Assembly (NCBI RefSeq): GCF_004366795.1
Contig: NZ_SORF01000003.1
Coordinates: 1-64,000 of the forward strand
Source: Alicyclobacillus sacchari
GTDB lineage: Bacteria > Bacillota > Bacilli > Alicyclobacillales > Alicyclobacillaceae
DNA length: 64,000 bases
Reading direction: 5' to 3'
Every line of letters starts with the position of its first letter. Position 1 is the first letter of the stretch. Positions 45,763-54,163 of this stretch are shown here, piece by piece. The position numbers were made by a program, and so were the translations under genes. The notes under the pieces were generated by a model, which was given only the letters and a program-made list of their open reading frames with translations, ran no database searches and was not told where the DNA came from.

Positions 45763-46770
45763 CTACTTCCCGACTTGGCCGAATGTCGAAATCGCAATGT
45801 CTTGCAGTTGATCGAGATTCATGTCGTTACTCGTCAGCGAGAATTCGATCCCGTTGTTGATCCACGTGATATTGGACACGTTCGTGCCGGTTGCGTGATT
45901 GTACATCGCGGGCACCCCGAACAAATTGAGCAACTGTGCGCTCGGAATCCCCTCGGCACCCGGCGTCGGCTCCGACTCGGTCAGCACATAATGATGGTTG
46001 CCGCCGGTGTAGCGCATGATGACGCTCGTGTCTGTGGGCTGCGCGAGATCGGTGAGCTTCGTGCCAAATTCGGCTGGTGGCTCGATATAATCGAACGACT
46101 GGTCGCTCGCGAGCGTCGGCTTCGCCACTTGCCCGGATTGCGCAAGGACCTGCGGATCGAACGCGTCCTTCGGGAACGTGACCCCGGTCGTGAACGACTG
46201 GTACGTCAGCGTCACCGCGGCAGCCCCGTTTTTATCGAGCAGTTTCACCGTCTGCGGATTCAAATCCTTCGACAAAACGATCTGTTCGCGGCTGATGACA
46301 TCGCTCGCCGGCGTCACCGGGACGTCAAAGGAATAGACGCCGCCGTTTTTCTGGACCTTGACCGACTTTTGCGCCGTAATTTGGTTCAGCAGCTGATTGT
46401 ATAAATAAATCTGGCCCTGATTCTGCGCCCAGTTGCCGTTGAATCGAAAGACCTTACCGAGCGCCGGACTGACGATGAACATGCCGCTTGGATTGCGCAC
46501 GATGATCTGGTTGATCTGTTTTTCCGCGTTGCCTAGTTCAATTTTGTATGTGTCCTGCGATTCGTACGAGACGCGGACGAAGTACTTTTGGACGTTGTTG
46601 TCCATCTGTACCGTCATCATGGCTTCGCTCTGGTAGTTCTTGCTGTCGAGCGTCTCGGCATGCTCCTGAATTTTATGCGTGACCGACTTGTTGCTGCCCG
46701 GAACGCCACAGCCGACGACAACGCCGCCGGCGATGCCGAGTGCTAACAGGACTGCCGTAACCTTACGCAT
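45763..46770 (-). CDS. Outer-membrane-lipoprotein-carrier-like lipoprotein (YdcC-like)
   Basis: 335 residues. A signal peptide ends VVVGC (lipobox), then a LolA/LppX-type beta-rich domain. Its place between acpS and alr, and its length and type, match B. subtilis YdcC, a sporulation-associated lipoprotein; function unknown. The ATG at 46770 is preceded by GAGGT. It follows the NAD(P)H-hydrate gene by 45 bases. Confidence 0.88.
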   Translation of the reverse strand: MRKVTAVLLALGIAGGVVVGCGVPGSNKSVTHKIQEHAETLDSKNYQSEAMMTVQMDNNVQKYFVRVSYESQDTYKIELGNAEKQINQIIVRNPSGMFIVSPALGKVFRFNGNWAQNQGQIYLYNQLLNQITAQKSVKVQKNGGVYSFDVPVTPASDVISREQIVLSKDLNPQTVKLLDKNGAAAVTLTYQSFTTGVTFPKDAFDPQVLAQSGQVAKPTLASDQSFDYIEPPAEFGTKLTDLAQPTDTSVIMRYTGGNHHYVLTESEPTPGAEGIPSAQLLNLFGVPAMYNHATGTNVSNITWINNGIEFSLTSNDMNLDQLQDIAISTFGQVGK

Positions 46771-46815
46771 AGCCACCTCGCCTTTCTCCGACACACACCA
46801 TTTCAACCACCAAGG

Positions 46816-48303
46816 TCACCGGAGAGATTGCAGATAGGCCTGGAGAGCATTGGGCAGCTCTTGGACGACATCGGAGGCCGTCGTACTCACCCGTGTAAGT
46901 GCCTTCCCCGCCAGTTCGCCCGCTCGACCGTGCAGCCACGCCCCAAGGCTCGCGGCGGCAAACGCATCAAGCCCCTGTGCCAGCAGACTGCCGACGACGC
47001 CTGCAAGGACATCGCCGCTGCCCGCCACTGCAAGCGAGGCGTCCCCTGTTGGGTTGACGCGAAGTCGTCCCTCTGGCGTCGCAATGACGGTTCGGTAGCC
47101 TTTGAGCAGTACGACCGCCTGTGTGCCCGCCGCAATCTCGCGGGCCGCCTGAATCCGCCTGGCCTGCACCATGGACACATCCCAGCCGAGCATGCGCGCC
47201 GCCTCCTTCGGATGCGGCGTCAACACGTACTCGCCCGAAACCGGCGTGAATCGCCCCGCCTGCGCCACAGCAGCCAAAGCGTCGGCGTCGATCGCGCCGC
47301 TACGCACGCCACAATCGGCCAACTCGCGTATCCAGAGGGCTGCGCTGCCGGCGCGATCGCCAAGCCCAGGCCCAATCACCACCGCCTGACAGTCGGCAAA
47401 CGCCGCAGTTATGTCCGCTTGCGAGCGCACGACGATATCCGGGGCCCATTGGCTGCCTGCAGCTCCTTCGCCACCGACGACGACCATGCCGACGCCCACT
47501 CTTGCCGCCGCGGCAGCGGCCAGTCGCGCCGCCCCAGTCATGCTGCCAACCGCGATGCCGACGCGGCCAAAACTGCCCTTGTGGCTCATCGCGTCGCGCT
47601 CGCCATACTGCTGCCGAAATAAAGCAGGATGTGTATACACGGCCGTCGCATCGTCGACTCGCATCTCGATCCCGATGTCTGCGACGTGAACCTGCCCGGC
47701 ATAGAGAGCCCCTGGTGTGACTGCGGTCCCCAACTTCTCCGCGGCCATCGCGACGGTCGCTGCCGCCTGCACAGCGTTGCCCAGTACTTCTCCGGTCGAT
47801 GCGTTGACGCCCGTTGGCAGGTCGATAGCCACCACGTCCACCTGCGCCTGGTTGATCTCGTCCACCGCCAATGCCACGTCGCCTGTCAAGGGCCGCGACA
47901 CGCCGGTACCGAGAATGGCGTCGACAATGGCCACTTTTCCGGTCGCCCGCGCGAGCGTCACCACTTCCCGGACAACTCCGGGCTCGTACAGCCGCCAATG
48001 CACCCCTGCGGCATCGGCGATGGCTTGTGCGATCCGCGCGTCTGCCTGCAAGGTGGCGGGATCGACAAGCGTGACGACGGAAACTGCGACGCCTGCTCGC
48101 TTCAACCAGCGGGCACAGAGCCAACCGTCTGCGCCATTGTTGCCCTTGCCGCAGACGACGACGGCTGCCTCCACGGCGCGTGTCAAGACGGCATCGGCGA
48201 CAGCCCGTCCGGCGTGATCCATGAGCACGATGGCCGGAACCCGGTATGTTTCGATGGTGTCGTGATCGAAACTCCGCATTTGTTCACTCGTGACGAGATA
48301 CAC
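46816..48303 (-). CDS. Bifunctional NAD(P)H-hydrate epimerase/dehydratase
   Basis: About 495 residues joining NnrE (YjeF_N, with CGKGNNGADGW; the usual GGDG is GADG here) to NnrD (ribokinase-like, with VVIGPGLGDR, LTPHPKEAARMLG and GSGDVLAGVVGSL). It repairs hydrated NADH/NADPH. The GTG at 48303 has GGGAGG 7 bases upstream. It lies between acpS and the YdcC-like gene, where B. subtilis has none. Confidence 0.93.
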   Translation of the reverse strand: MYLVTSEQMRSFDHDTIETYRVPAIVLMDHAGRAVADAVLTRAVEAAVVVCGKGNNGADGWLCARWLKRAGVAVSVVTLVDPATLQADARIAQAIADAAGVHWRLYEPGVVREVVTLARATGKVAIVDAILGTGVSRPLTGDVALAVDEINQAQVDVVAIDLPTGVNASTGEVLGNAVQAAATVAMAAEKLGTAVTPGALYAGQVHVADIGIEMRVDDATAVYTHPALFRQQYGERDAMSHKGSFGRVGIAVGSMTGAARLAAAAAARVGVGMVVVGGEGAAGSQWAPDIVVRSQADITAAFADCQAVVIGPGLGDRAGSAALWIRELADCGVRSGAIDADALAAVAQAGRFTPVSGEYVLTPHPKEAARMLGWDVSMVQARRIQAAREIAAGTQAVVLLKGYRTVIATPEGRLRVNPTGDASLAVAGSGDVLAGVVGSLLAQGLDAFAAASLGAWLHGRAGELAGKALTRVSTTASDVVQELPNALQAYLQSLR

Positions 48304-48363
48304 AAAGTACCCTCCCCGAGGATTGGTATATGGATATTCGCGCTGTCCCAACAATATGTACAA

Positions 48364-48780
48364 TCATGACAAGCGGGGAGCCTGTTCCAACTGCTCGAGA
48401 ATGGCGACCGCGTAAGCCACGCCAGCGGCATGCGAGAGCGAGACGTGAAGCCGAGCTGAAGGCTGTTGCATATGCCCGGCAACTTCAACGAGCCCGGATA
48501 TGTCCGACCACTCCGTGACAAGGCCAGTTTCGCCGACGCGAATGCTGACCGTCGACATGCCAAGCTTGCCAAGTCCAAGCCCTGTTGCCTTCGCTATCGC
48601 CTCTTTGGCCGCAAAACGGCCTGCGACAAATTCAGCGAGTCGCGCTTCATCGGCAAATTGAGCGGCGATTTGCTGTTCCGACTCAGACAACACACGTTGT
48701 AAAAACGGTTCGCGGTTGCGGCGAAGCGCCTGGCGAACGCGATGGATTTCAATTAAATCGGTGCCAAGACCGATGATCAC
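48364..48780 (-). CDS. acpS: Holo-[acyl-carrier-protein] synthase
   Basis: 138 residues with the metal-site GLGTDLIEI at the N-terminus, the catalytic F-A-A-K-E-A-I-A-K-A helix and HVSLSHA. It transfers 4'-phosphopantetheine to ACP. The start is a GTG at 48780 after GGGGTG. A TATAAT -10 lies at 48801-48806 on the minus strand, though without a good -35. Confidence 0.95.
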   Translation of the reverse strand: MIIGLGTDLIEIHRVRQALRRNREPFLQRVLSESEQQIAAQFADEARLAEFVAGRFAAKEAIAKATGLGLGKLGMSTVSIRVGETGLVTEWSDISGLVEVAGHMQQPSARLHVSLSHAAGVAYAVAILEQLEQAPRLS

Positions 48781-48905
48781 AGGAAAATCACCCCTGTGCC
48801 ATTATACACCAGGGTTTGCAGTCTGGGCCCGCCCGTCATACCAGGTGAAATCGAGCTCGTTTTGTGGCACAATGATCAAGATATGTCGATAGAGAGGGCG
48901 GAAGC

Positions 48906-49097
48906 TTGGTGCACCACGCAATCGAAGCGGTATTCGTACTGTTCATCGGGTGCCTGTTCGTCTACCTGATGAAAATTCGTCCCGGTGCAAAGCCCATGAC
49001 AACACCGAAAATGGTGGGCTATTTGATACTGGGCATCGTGATTGGAGTTATCTTCATTTCAACCGACGGGATTTACGCGCCGACCACGGGATTATAA
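48906..49097 (+). CDS. Small two-helix membrane protein
   Basis: 63 residues (TTG at 48906, or GTG at 48909) with two membrane segments (AIEAVFVLFIGCLFVYL and VGYLILGIVIGVIFI) and the basic loop KIRPGAKPMTTPK between them. Not recognised. A purine-rich stretch (GAGAGGGCGGAAG) precedes it. It lies 60 bases before map and may share its transcript. Confidence 0.65.
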   Translation: MVHHAIEAVFVLFIGCLFVYLMKIRPGAKPMTTPKMVGYLILGIVIGVIFISTDGIYAPTTGL

Positions 49098-49157
49098 ACC
49101 ATGTTGACACGCAGGTACGGATGGGCGATGGACAACTAAGAATAGGAGATGCAAGGC

Positions 49158-49910
49158 GTGATCGTGCTTAAAAGCAGACATGAAATTGCGTTGATGAAAG
49201 AGGCCGGAAAGGTCGTCGCCGCGTGCCATGAGGCACTTCGCGAAAAAGTTCGTCCGGGGGTTGCGACGCTGGAAATCGACGCGTTCGTCGAGTCCTTCAT
49301 CCGAAAATATCATATGGAGCCGGCGCAAAAGGGTTATCGCGGTTACCCGTTTGCTGCCTGTACGTCGGTCAACGATGTCGTTTGCCACGGCTTTCCGAGT
49401 GATTATGTACTCAAGGAAGGCGACATTGTGACCGTCGATATGGTTGCGCTGCATAAAGGATTGCACGCTGACTCGGCATGGAGTTATGCAGTGGGCGAGA
49501 TCAGCGAAGAAGCTCGCCAATTGCTCGACGTAACGAAGCGGGCTTTGTACGTAGGAATTGAAGCGGCTCAGATCGACAACCACATTTCGGATATTGGCCA
49601 TGCGATTCAGACGTATGTGGAGGCGCAAGGCTTTTCTGTCGTGCGCGACTACATCGGGCATGGCATCGGGCGGCAGATGCACGAAAGCCCGGAAGTCCTC
49701 CATTTTGGGCCGCCGCACCGAGGCGTTCGCATTCGTAAAGGCATGGCATTCACCATCGAGCCGATGGTGAACGTCGGCACCTATGCGTGCAAGCTGGACG
49801 ACGACGGTTGGACCGCACGCACCGAGGATGGGAAGTTGAGTGCACAGTACGAACATACGTTAGTCATGACTGAGCACGGTCCAGACATCATCACAGAACA
49901 GGCCGAATAA
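49158..49910 (+). CDS. map: Methionine aminopeptidase, type I
   Basis: About 250 residues. All metal and active-site elements are visible: His in VVCHGFPS, Asp in TVDMV, Asp in HADSAW, His in IGHGIGRQMHE, Glu in FTIEPM and Glu in YEHT. It removes N-terminal Met from new proteins. I prefer GTG 49158: GGAG abuts the ATG at 49149 but is 9 bases from the GTG, and the resulting M-I-V-L-K-S start is typical. It differs from many Bacilli in lying outside the ribosomal-protein operon, so a second map gene may exist elsewhere. Confidence 0.93.
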   Translation: MIVLKSRHEIALMKEAGKVVAACHEALREKVRPGVATLEIDAFVESFIRKYHMEPAQKGYRGYPFAACTSVNDVVCHGFPSDYVLKEGDIVTVDMVALHKGLHADSAWSYAVGEISEEARQLLDVTKRALYVGIEAAQIDNHISDIGHAIQTYVEAQGFSVVRDYIGHGIGRQMHESPEVLHFGPPHRGVRIRKGMAFTIEPMVNVGTYACKLDDDGWTARTEDGKLSAQYEHTLVMTEHGPDIITEQAE

Positions 49911-49928
49911 GCCGTTCGGCCTGCCTCC

Positions 49929-49966
49929 AAAAACACCGGGACAGCTGCTTCTGCGCTGGCTGTCCC
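49929..49966 (-). terminator. Terminator after the Toprim gene
   Basis: GGGACAGC and GCTGTCCC (49938-49966) form an 8-bp stem, followed on the minus strand by GGTGTTTTTGG. The T run is four bases below the stem, so it may be weak. Confidence 0.55.
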
Positions 49967-49990
49967 ACGAATCGCGGTGAAAACCAGCCA

Positions 49991-50377
49991 TCACCTTGCG
50001 AGATGTTCCCCTTTCCAAGGGCCTGTCTGCAATAAGCTTTCGTCAATGACAAAATGGGCATCCGACAAGATCTTGGCCAGGTGTTCAAGCGGCGTGCGAG
50101 CCACCTCGCGGTAAGATTTGCGCGTGTACAGGTCCACGGCGTTCGGCAGTTCGCGTTTCAGCTGTTTTCGCAAACGATTCCCCGCCGAATCCGCGTCCAC
50201 TAAAATGTAGACCTCATCTTGCTGCAACGGCACAATCTCGTTCTCAACCTGCTCGTAACTGAGCGTGCCCTGCGTGCATACCACCTCGACTTCTTCTCGA
50301 AGGACCTTGAGAATTCTGGATCTGTCCGTCTTGCCTTCCACAATGATCACTTTGCGCGAAGTCGCCGGTGTACGCAT
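49991..50377 (-). CDS. Toprim domain protein (YusF-like)
   Basis: 128 residues consisting almost entirely of a Toprim domain: the catalytic Glu in KVIIVEGKTDR and the DxD motif in YILVDADSAGNRLR. The length and C-terminus fit the small YusF-like proteins rather than RNase M5, which is longer. A nuclease or primase-like role is inferred. The ATG at 50377 has AGGAAG 9 bases upstream; an ATG at 50422 has no SD. Confidence 0.85.
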   Translation of the reverse strand: MRTPATSRKVIIVEGKTDRSRILKVLREEVEVVCTQGTLSYEQVENEIVPLQQDEVYILVDADSAGNRLRKQLKRELPNAVDLYTRKSYREVARTPLEHLAKILSDAHFVIDESLLQTGPWKGEHLAR

Positions 50378-50541
50378 CTCGTTCAACTTCCTTCCGTCCA
50401 TCAAACACTGAACAAACTGCATACGGTGGTGCTGTCCTCATCATAACACGCTCGAAATCTCTCGACAGCCGGCCATTCATGGAGAATCGTCCAGCCGCAT
50501 TGACACCTGCGGCATACGATGTAGAAAAAGGAGGACTCTTG

Positions 50542-50814
50542 ATGGCCCATCGGAGCGCTGTCGATGCAGAACACTGCTTTTTACCGTTGTTTCTCATCTT
50601 TGGCGGTCTGGGTGCAGCGCGAGGCTTTTCGCGCAATCGCGGATGGATTGGACAACCGGGCCGGCCTGGTGTTGTCGATCCGCCTATGGGCGGACGCATG
50701 ACGCCCGGATATGGTTATCCCGGCTACATGTCTCCCTACGCGCTTAACCCAGGCTATATGCAACAACCCCCTAATGGAGGCATGCCCGCAAGCAGATGGC
50801 CCTTCATGTTCTAA
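50542..50814 (+). CDS. Gly/Pro/Tyr-rich small protein
   Basis: 90 residues with an excellent SD (AAAGGAGG, 7 bases from the ATG). A hydrophobic stretch (FLPLFLIFGGLGAARGF) is followed by a region rich in Gly, Pro, Met and Tyr with repeated P-G-Y or P-x-Y turns. Composition resembles small spore-coat or envelope proteins, but no family is recognised. A possible promoter (TTGACA near 50494) precedes it. Confidence 0.7.
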   Translation: MAHRSAVDAEHCFLPLFLIFGGLGAARGFSRNRGWIGQPGRPGVVDPPMGGRMTPGYGYPGYMSPYALNPGYMQQPPNGGMPASRWPFMF

Positions 50815-50866
50815 AGCGCGGCTTGGCTGCAGATGATCTCCGTCTGCAGCCGTCCGTCTGTCCGAC

Positions 50867-51115
50867 TCACACGTTTGCGGTGGCTGACGGTTTCAAGTCC
50901 GCGTCATTGATGGCTCCGTCAATGAGCTCGAAATTGTCAAAGTTCACATTCACCTGAACTGGATGCCAATTGAAAAATCCATAAAGCCCACCGTGTCCTT
51001 GACACAATTTCATGTTGGCGTCCCAGCCGCCCACGTTATACTCTCCAAAAAAGCTCCCGGCGTTCTGCTGCGGCGTATTCGTGTTAAACACGCCCACCAA
51101 AATGACACATGGCAT
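50867..51115 (-). CDS. 82-residue protein, paralogue B of a tandem pair
   Basis: 82 residues, about half identical to the gene just upstream. Shared blocks are N-T-P-Q-Q-N-A, G-G-W-D-A-N-M-K-L, Q-G-H-G-G-x-Y-G-x-F-N and F-D-N-F-E-x-I-D-G-A-I-N-D. A beta-rich, Asn/Gly-rich protein with no signal or membrane segment. The M-P start, size and Asp/Asn-rich end recall GerPA/GerPF spore proteins, but the match is too weak to name it so. Confidence 0.8.
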   Translation of the reverse strand: MPCVILVGVFNTNTPQQNAGSFFGEYNVGGWDANMKLCQGHGGLYGFFNWHPVQVNVNFDNFELIDGAINDADLKPSATANV

Positions 51116-51135
51116 CCCTGGCGCCCTCCTAACGG

Positions 51136-51384
51136 CTATGCGTTCGCCGACAGTTCCGGCTTGGCATCGGGATCGTTAATCGCACCGTCGATCCCTTCAA
51201 AGTTGTCAAATAGCAGATTTAACTGGATCGGAAATGCGTTGAATGCCCCATAGGTGCCACCATGTCCTTGTGCCAGCTTCATGTTGGCGTCCCAACCGCC
51301 GATGTTGCCTTCTCCCACAAAAATAGCGGCATTTTGCTGTGGCGTATTTTGATTGATCATGCCAAACGCGATAAACGAAGGCAT
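51136..51384 (-). CDS. 82-residue protein, paralogue A of a tandem pair
   Basis: 82 residues, first of the pair; GGGAGG lies six bases before the ATG at 51384. It has the same block pattern and length as its neighbour, 20 bases downstream. Upstream on the minus strand, GCATACACT (51417-51425) resembles a sigma-E -10, which would fit mother-cell expression, though I find no matching -35. Function unknown; a spore-coat or GerP-like role is possible. Confidence 0.8.
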   Translation of the reverse strand: MPSFIAFGMINQNTPQQNAAIFVGEGNIGGWDANMKLAQGHGGTYGAFNAFPIQLNLLFDNFEGIDGAINDPDAKPELSANA

Positions 51385-51468
51385 AGTCGACCTCCCATCG
51401 ATGCACATCATACGCCAGTGTATGCAATGCATGCCTGTACCCATGCGGACAGTTCACGACACCCTGAC

Positions 51469-51500
51469 TTGACAGCGGTGTATCACATGTTATGATACAC
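51469..51500 (+). promoter_or_regulatory. Promoter and GntR operator of the ABC operon
   Basis: TTGACA (51469-51474) and TATGAT (51491-51496) are 16 bases apart. Within this, GTGTATCA (51478-51485) and TGATACAC (51493-51500) form a perfect inverted repeat with a 7-base centre that covers the spacer and the -10. A repressor bound there would block RNA polymerase; the GntR protein encoded just downstream is the obvious candidate. Confidence 0.75.
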
Positions 51501-51544
51501 CCATATCACAGGATACACTTCGTATCCCAGGGAGTGGAGGCGTT

Positions 51545-51940
51545 TTGGACGAACGGCGAGTGGGCTCCCTGAGTTTTCGAATCGACTACAGCCAGCCTAT
51601 TTATGAACAAATTGTTCAACAGTTTCAAAGTTCCGTGGTCAAAGGCGAAATCGAACGAGGTTCCAAAATCCCCTCGGTTCGCGAATTGGCACAGGCTCTG
51701 CACGTTACACCAAACACGGTCATGCATGCCTATCAGGAGATGGAACGCAGCGGTCTGACTGAAACCAGACGAGGCCAAGGCACGTTTATCACATCGTCGC
51801 AAGAACAGATAGAACAGCTTCGCACCAAACTCGCCGATGTCGCAATTCAACAATTCATGCAGAGAATGAGTGACTTGGGATATTCCAAACGCGATATCCT
51901 TCGGCTCATCGAGGCCAACGAAAGGGATGAGGAGCGTTGA
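51545..51940 (+). CDS. GntR-family regulator, YtrA subfamily
   Basis: 131 residues. The N-terminal winged helix (QPIYEQIVQQFQSSVVKGEI...PSVRELAQALHVTPNTV) is typical of GntR, and the short C-terminal helical region marks the YtrA subfamily, which controls neighbouring ABC transporter genes. The start is a TTG at 51545 after GGAGG. The stop overlaps the next start (TTGA). Confidence 0.9.
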   Translation: MDERRVGSLSFRIDYSQPIYEQIVQQFQSSVVKGEIERGSKIPSVRELAQALHVTPNTVMHAYQEMERSGLTETRRGQGTFITSSQEQIEQLRTKLADVAIQQFMQRMSDLGYSKRDILRLIEANERDEER

Positions 51941-52656
51941 CAACAACCCTAGAGCACCAGATCGAATATGCGGTGAAATGTCTTCAGGTAGGTAAGCGGT
52001 ACGGACGCTCGCAAGCCTTATGCAACCTTTCCCTGTCTCTTCCGCAAGGGCGTACCATTGGCATTCTCGGGCCCAACGGTTCTGGCAAATCAACGCTGTT
52101 TCGCTTGCTGATGGGCCTTTCCCAACCCGATAGCGGGCACATTGAGATACTTGGGCAAAGGCCCAGCTGGCAAGTGAATCGCGACATCGCGTACCTGCCT
52201 GACCGCGCCCGATGGTACGTTGGGGATACGGTTCGTGATGCGTTCCGTTACGCTCAGCGACTGCTGCCCGGCTTTTCTCAGCACCTCGCGGACAATCTGG
52301 CTGATGTCATGGAGATCTCCCTCCATATGAAAGTGGATGCCATGTCGCGCGGGCAAGAGGCACGTCTCATGATCCTCCTTTGCGTTGCGCGCGAGGTACC
52401 TCTCATCATTCTCGACGAACCATTCTCAGGCATAGATTTGTTGTCGCGCGAGCGCATCATTGAGTGCCTGATTCACCACATGAGCCGACGCGAGGTGACC
52501 ATGCTCGTCAGCACACACGAGTTACATGAGGCCGAGCCATTGTTGGATCATGCCGTGTTTCTAAACCGGGGCGAGTTGATCATGAGCGGGGATGCGGATG
52601 AATTGCGAGCACATCACGGCTCACTGGAACGAATCATGAAGACGTTGTATGCGTGA
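51937..52656 (+). CDS. ABC transporter ATP-binding protein
   Basis: 239 residues with Walker A GPNGSGKST, Walker B LIILDEPFSGID and a shortened signature (MSRGQEARL instead of LSGGQ). Such variants are common in YtrB-like ATPases. The TTG start at 51937 overlaps the GntR stop. It pairs with the permease gene downstream; the exported or sensed compound is unknown, though YtrA-type systems often respond to cell-wall antibiotics. Confidence 0.9.
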   Translation: MTTTLEHQIEYAVKCLQVGKRYGRSQALCNLSLSLPQGRTIGILGPNGSGKSTLFRLLMGLSQPDSGHIEILGQRPSWQVNRDIAYLPDRARWYVGDTVRDAFRYAQRLLPGFSQHLADNLADVMEISLHMKVDAMSRGQEARLMILLCVAREVPLIILDEPFSGIDLLSRERIIECLIHHMSRREVTMLVSTHELHEAEPLLDHAVFLNRGELIMSGDADELRAHHGSLERIMKTLYA

Positions 52657-52713
52657 CGCGTGTGGCTCCTTCTGTCCCGTGAATACCACATGTTGAGTGT
52701 AGGAGGAATGGCA

Positions 52714-53481
52714 ATGTCTTCAGAAACAGGTTTTGCGCTGCTCATCGCTCGCGATATTCGCCGCTCCATGAGTTCTGGCAAACCGAATCGCCATTGGCGG
52801 CTGGTATACGCCGCCGCGGCGGTATTGGCATTGGCTGTCGTAGCAACATATGAAAGCACCCAACACACCATGGTGTTATCATCCATCACCCCTGTCTGGA
52901 CCATCTCGTTCTACATTCCAATCATTTCGTTCGGGTTTCCCATGGCGCTCGTGATGAATGAGTGGCGCCAGAACACAGTCGGGTGGTGGCTAACCTTGCC
53001 GTTACCCAGGTTTCAATTGGCTGCGGCTAAATGCTTGGCCGGTGTCGGAAAAGCCGCACGAGTCACGTTGTGGACATTTCTTGGCATTTCCGTTTTGGGG
53101 ATCTATGCGAGTATCGTGAGTACACATCGGCTAGACATATCCAGTTCACTGGCATTTCTCGCAGCCGGCTTGCGATGGAACCTGTTTCTGCTCTGCCTCT
53201 GTCCATTTACGTCGTCGTTGGGACTCGTGTTTGGAACCATGCGCCAATCGCGATGGCGCCCTGCCCTGCCTATTGCTTGGGCAGCCTGCGCGATAGGTTG
53301 GTCGATTGGGAATAAAGGGGGGAAGAATTGGAACACGAAAAATCTGCTTGGACTTGGCCATGGCATGATCACATCTGAGGCTCTCCTGCACGTTGCGATT
53401 GCCATCGTGGCAAGTTGGTTACTGGCCGTGTTGTTCATATGGTTCGCGGCCTATCTCTTGGAGCGCCAAACGAATCTGTGA
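52714..53481 (+). CDS. ABC transporter permease subunit
   Basis: About 255 residues with six hydrophobic segments, beginning after a short cytoplasmic helix and including FYIPIISFGFPMALVM and LAFLAAGLRWNLFLLCL. No binding-protein or lipoprotein gene follows, so it fits an ABC-2-type exporter. The ATG at 52714 stands 7 bases after GGAGG; ATG 52708 abuts the SD. Third gene of the GntR-controlled operon. Confidence 0.85.
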   Translation: MSSETGFALLIARDIRRSMSSGKPNRHWRLVYAAAAVLALAVVATYESTQHTMVLSSITPVWTISFYIPIISFGFPMALVMNEWRQNTVGWWLTLPLPRFQLAAAKCLAGVGKAARVTLWTFLGISVLGIYASIVSTHRLDISSSLAFLAAGLRWNLFLLCLCPFTSSLGLVFGTMRQSRWRPALPIAWAACAIGWSIGNKGGKNWNTKNLLGLGHGMITSEALLHVAIAIVASWLLAVLFIWFAAYLLERQTNL

Positions 53482-53495
53482 TGACAGACGTCACT

Positions 53496-53524
53496 AGCCG
53501 CCCCGCAGCTGCGAGGCGGCTTTG
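53496..53524 (+). terminator. Terminator of the GntR-ABC operon
   Basis: AGCCGCC and GGCGGCT form a 7-bp stem followed by TTGT, 15 bases after the permease stop. The T run is short. Confidence 0.6.
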
Positions 53525-53558
53525 TCCTGCCCTTTTCTGCCTCCCTGTTTGCTCTGAA

Positions 53559-53678
53559 TCAGACCACGGGAGTTGTCGTGCAAGTCGTCGTATATGCAGG
53601 AACAAGCAAGAAGAACAGGACGAAGATGATCAGAAACACCACTGCCCAACGCGTGTACCCACCAAATACGCCGTACAT
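53559..53678 (-). CDS. 39-residue hydrophobic protein (YjcZ-like)
   Basis: A short frame with a very good SD (AGGAGGGAG before the ATG at 53678). It begins M-Y-G-V-F-G-G-Y, then has one hydrophobic helix of about 22 residues and a Thr-rich end. The aromatic/Gly start and single helix resemble YjcZ/YoyG-type sporulation peptides. It lies alone on the minus strand between two plus-strand units. Confidence 0.65.
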   Translation of the reverse strand: MYGVFGGYTRWAVVFLIIFVLFFLLVPAYTTTCTTTPVV

Positions 53679-53803
53679 ATGTGCTCCCTCCTGAAGCGAG
53701 TTTGTGTGCTGCGACACACTGCCATACAATGCTGTGAGGGAACATCAGCGTGCGGGCCAATGTCTAGATGAGAACCGCCAGTCGCACCAAAGGAGGATTT
53801 TCC

Positions 53804-54133
53804 GTGTTCACTCAGCTCATCTCCCTCGATGACGCTCAGTTGTCTCTGCTGCCACCACAAAGTCTGCTGTTTCTGCACACACCCTTGTGCGGAACCTGCC
53901 AAGTTGCACGGCGCATGCTTGAGGTGATCGTCGCCATGCGAAGTGATATCCCGCTCTTTGAGGCAGACGCCAATTTCGTCCCCGCCACCTTACACGCGTG
54001 GCAAATCGCAAGCGTCCCTGCTCTAGTCTACCTGGTGCACGGCCAAGTGGAAGCCGTTCAATATGCGTTTTCAGGCGTGGCTGAATTGGCGGATCGGATT
54101 GCGCGTTTTTTGGATGGCCATGCAGATATCTAG
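53804..54133 (+). CDS. Thioredoxin-like protein
   Basis: 109 residues of thioredoxin fold. The active site is CGTC (in TPLCGTCQVARRM) rather than WCGPC, and the cis-Pro loop is IASVPALVYLVHG. It could be a disulfide reductase or YtpP-like. The start is a GTG at 53804 with AAAGGAGG 7 bases upstream. Monocistronic on the plus strand; it converges on the mannose gene. Confidence 0.88.
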   Translation: MFTQLISLDDAQLSLLPPQSLLFLHTPLCGTCQVARRMLEVIVAMRSDIPLFEADANFVPATLHAWQIASVPALVYLVHGQVEAVQYAFSGVAELADRIARFLDGHADI

Positions 54134-54163
54134 AGGAACCGCCATGCGCAAATCCCCAATCGC

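Noticed and set aside
49991-50377. RNase M5 (rnmV)
   Set aside because: The Toprim motifs fit, but the protein is about 128 residues and lacks the C-terminal domain of RNase M5. The YusF-like group fits better.
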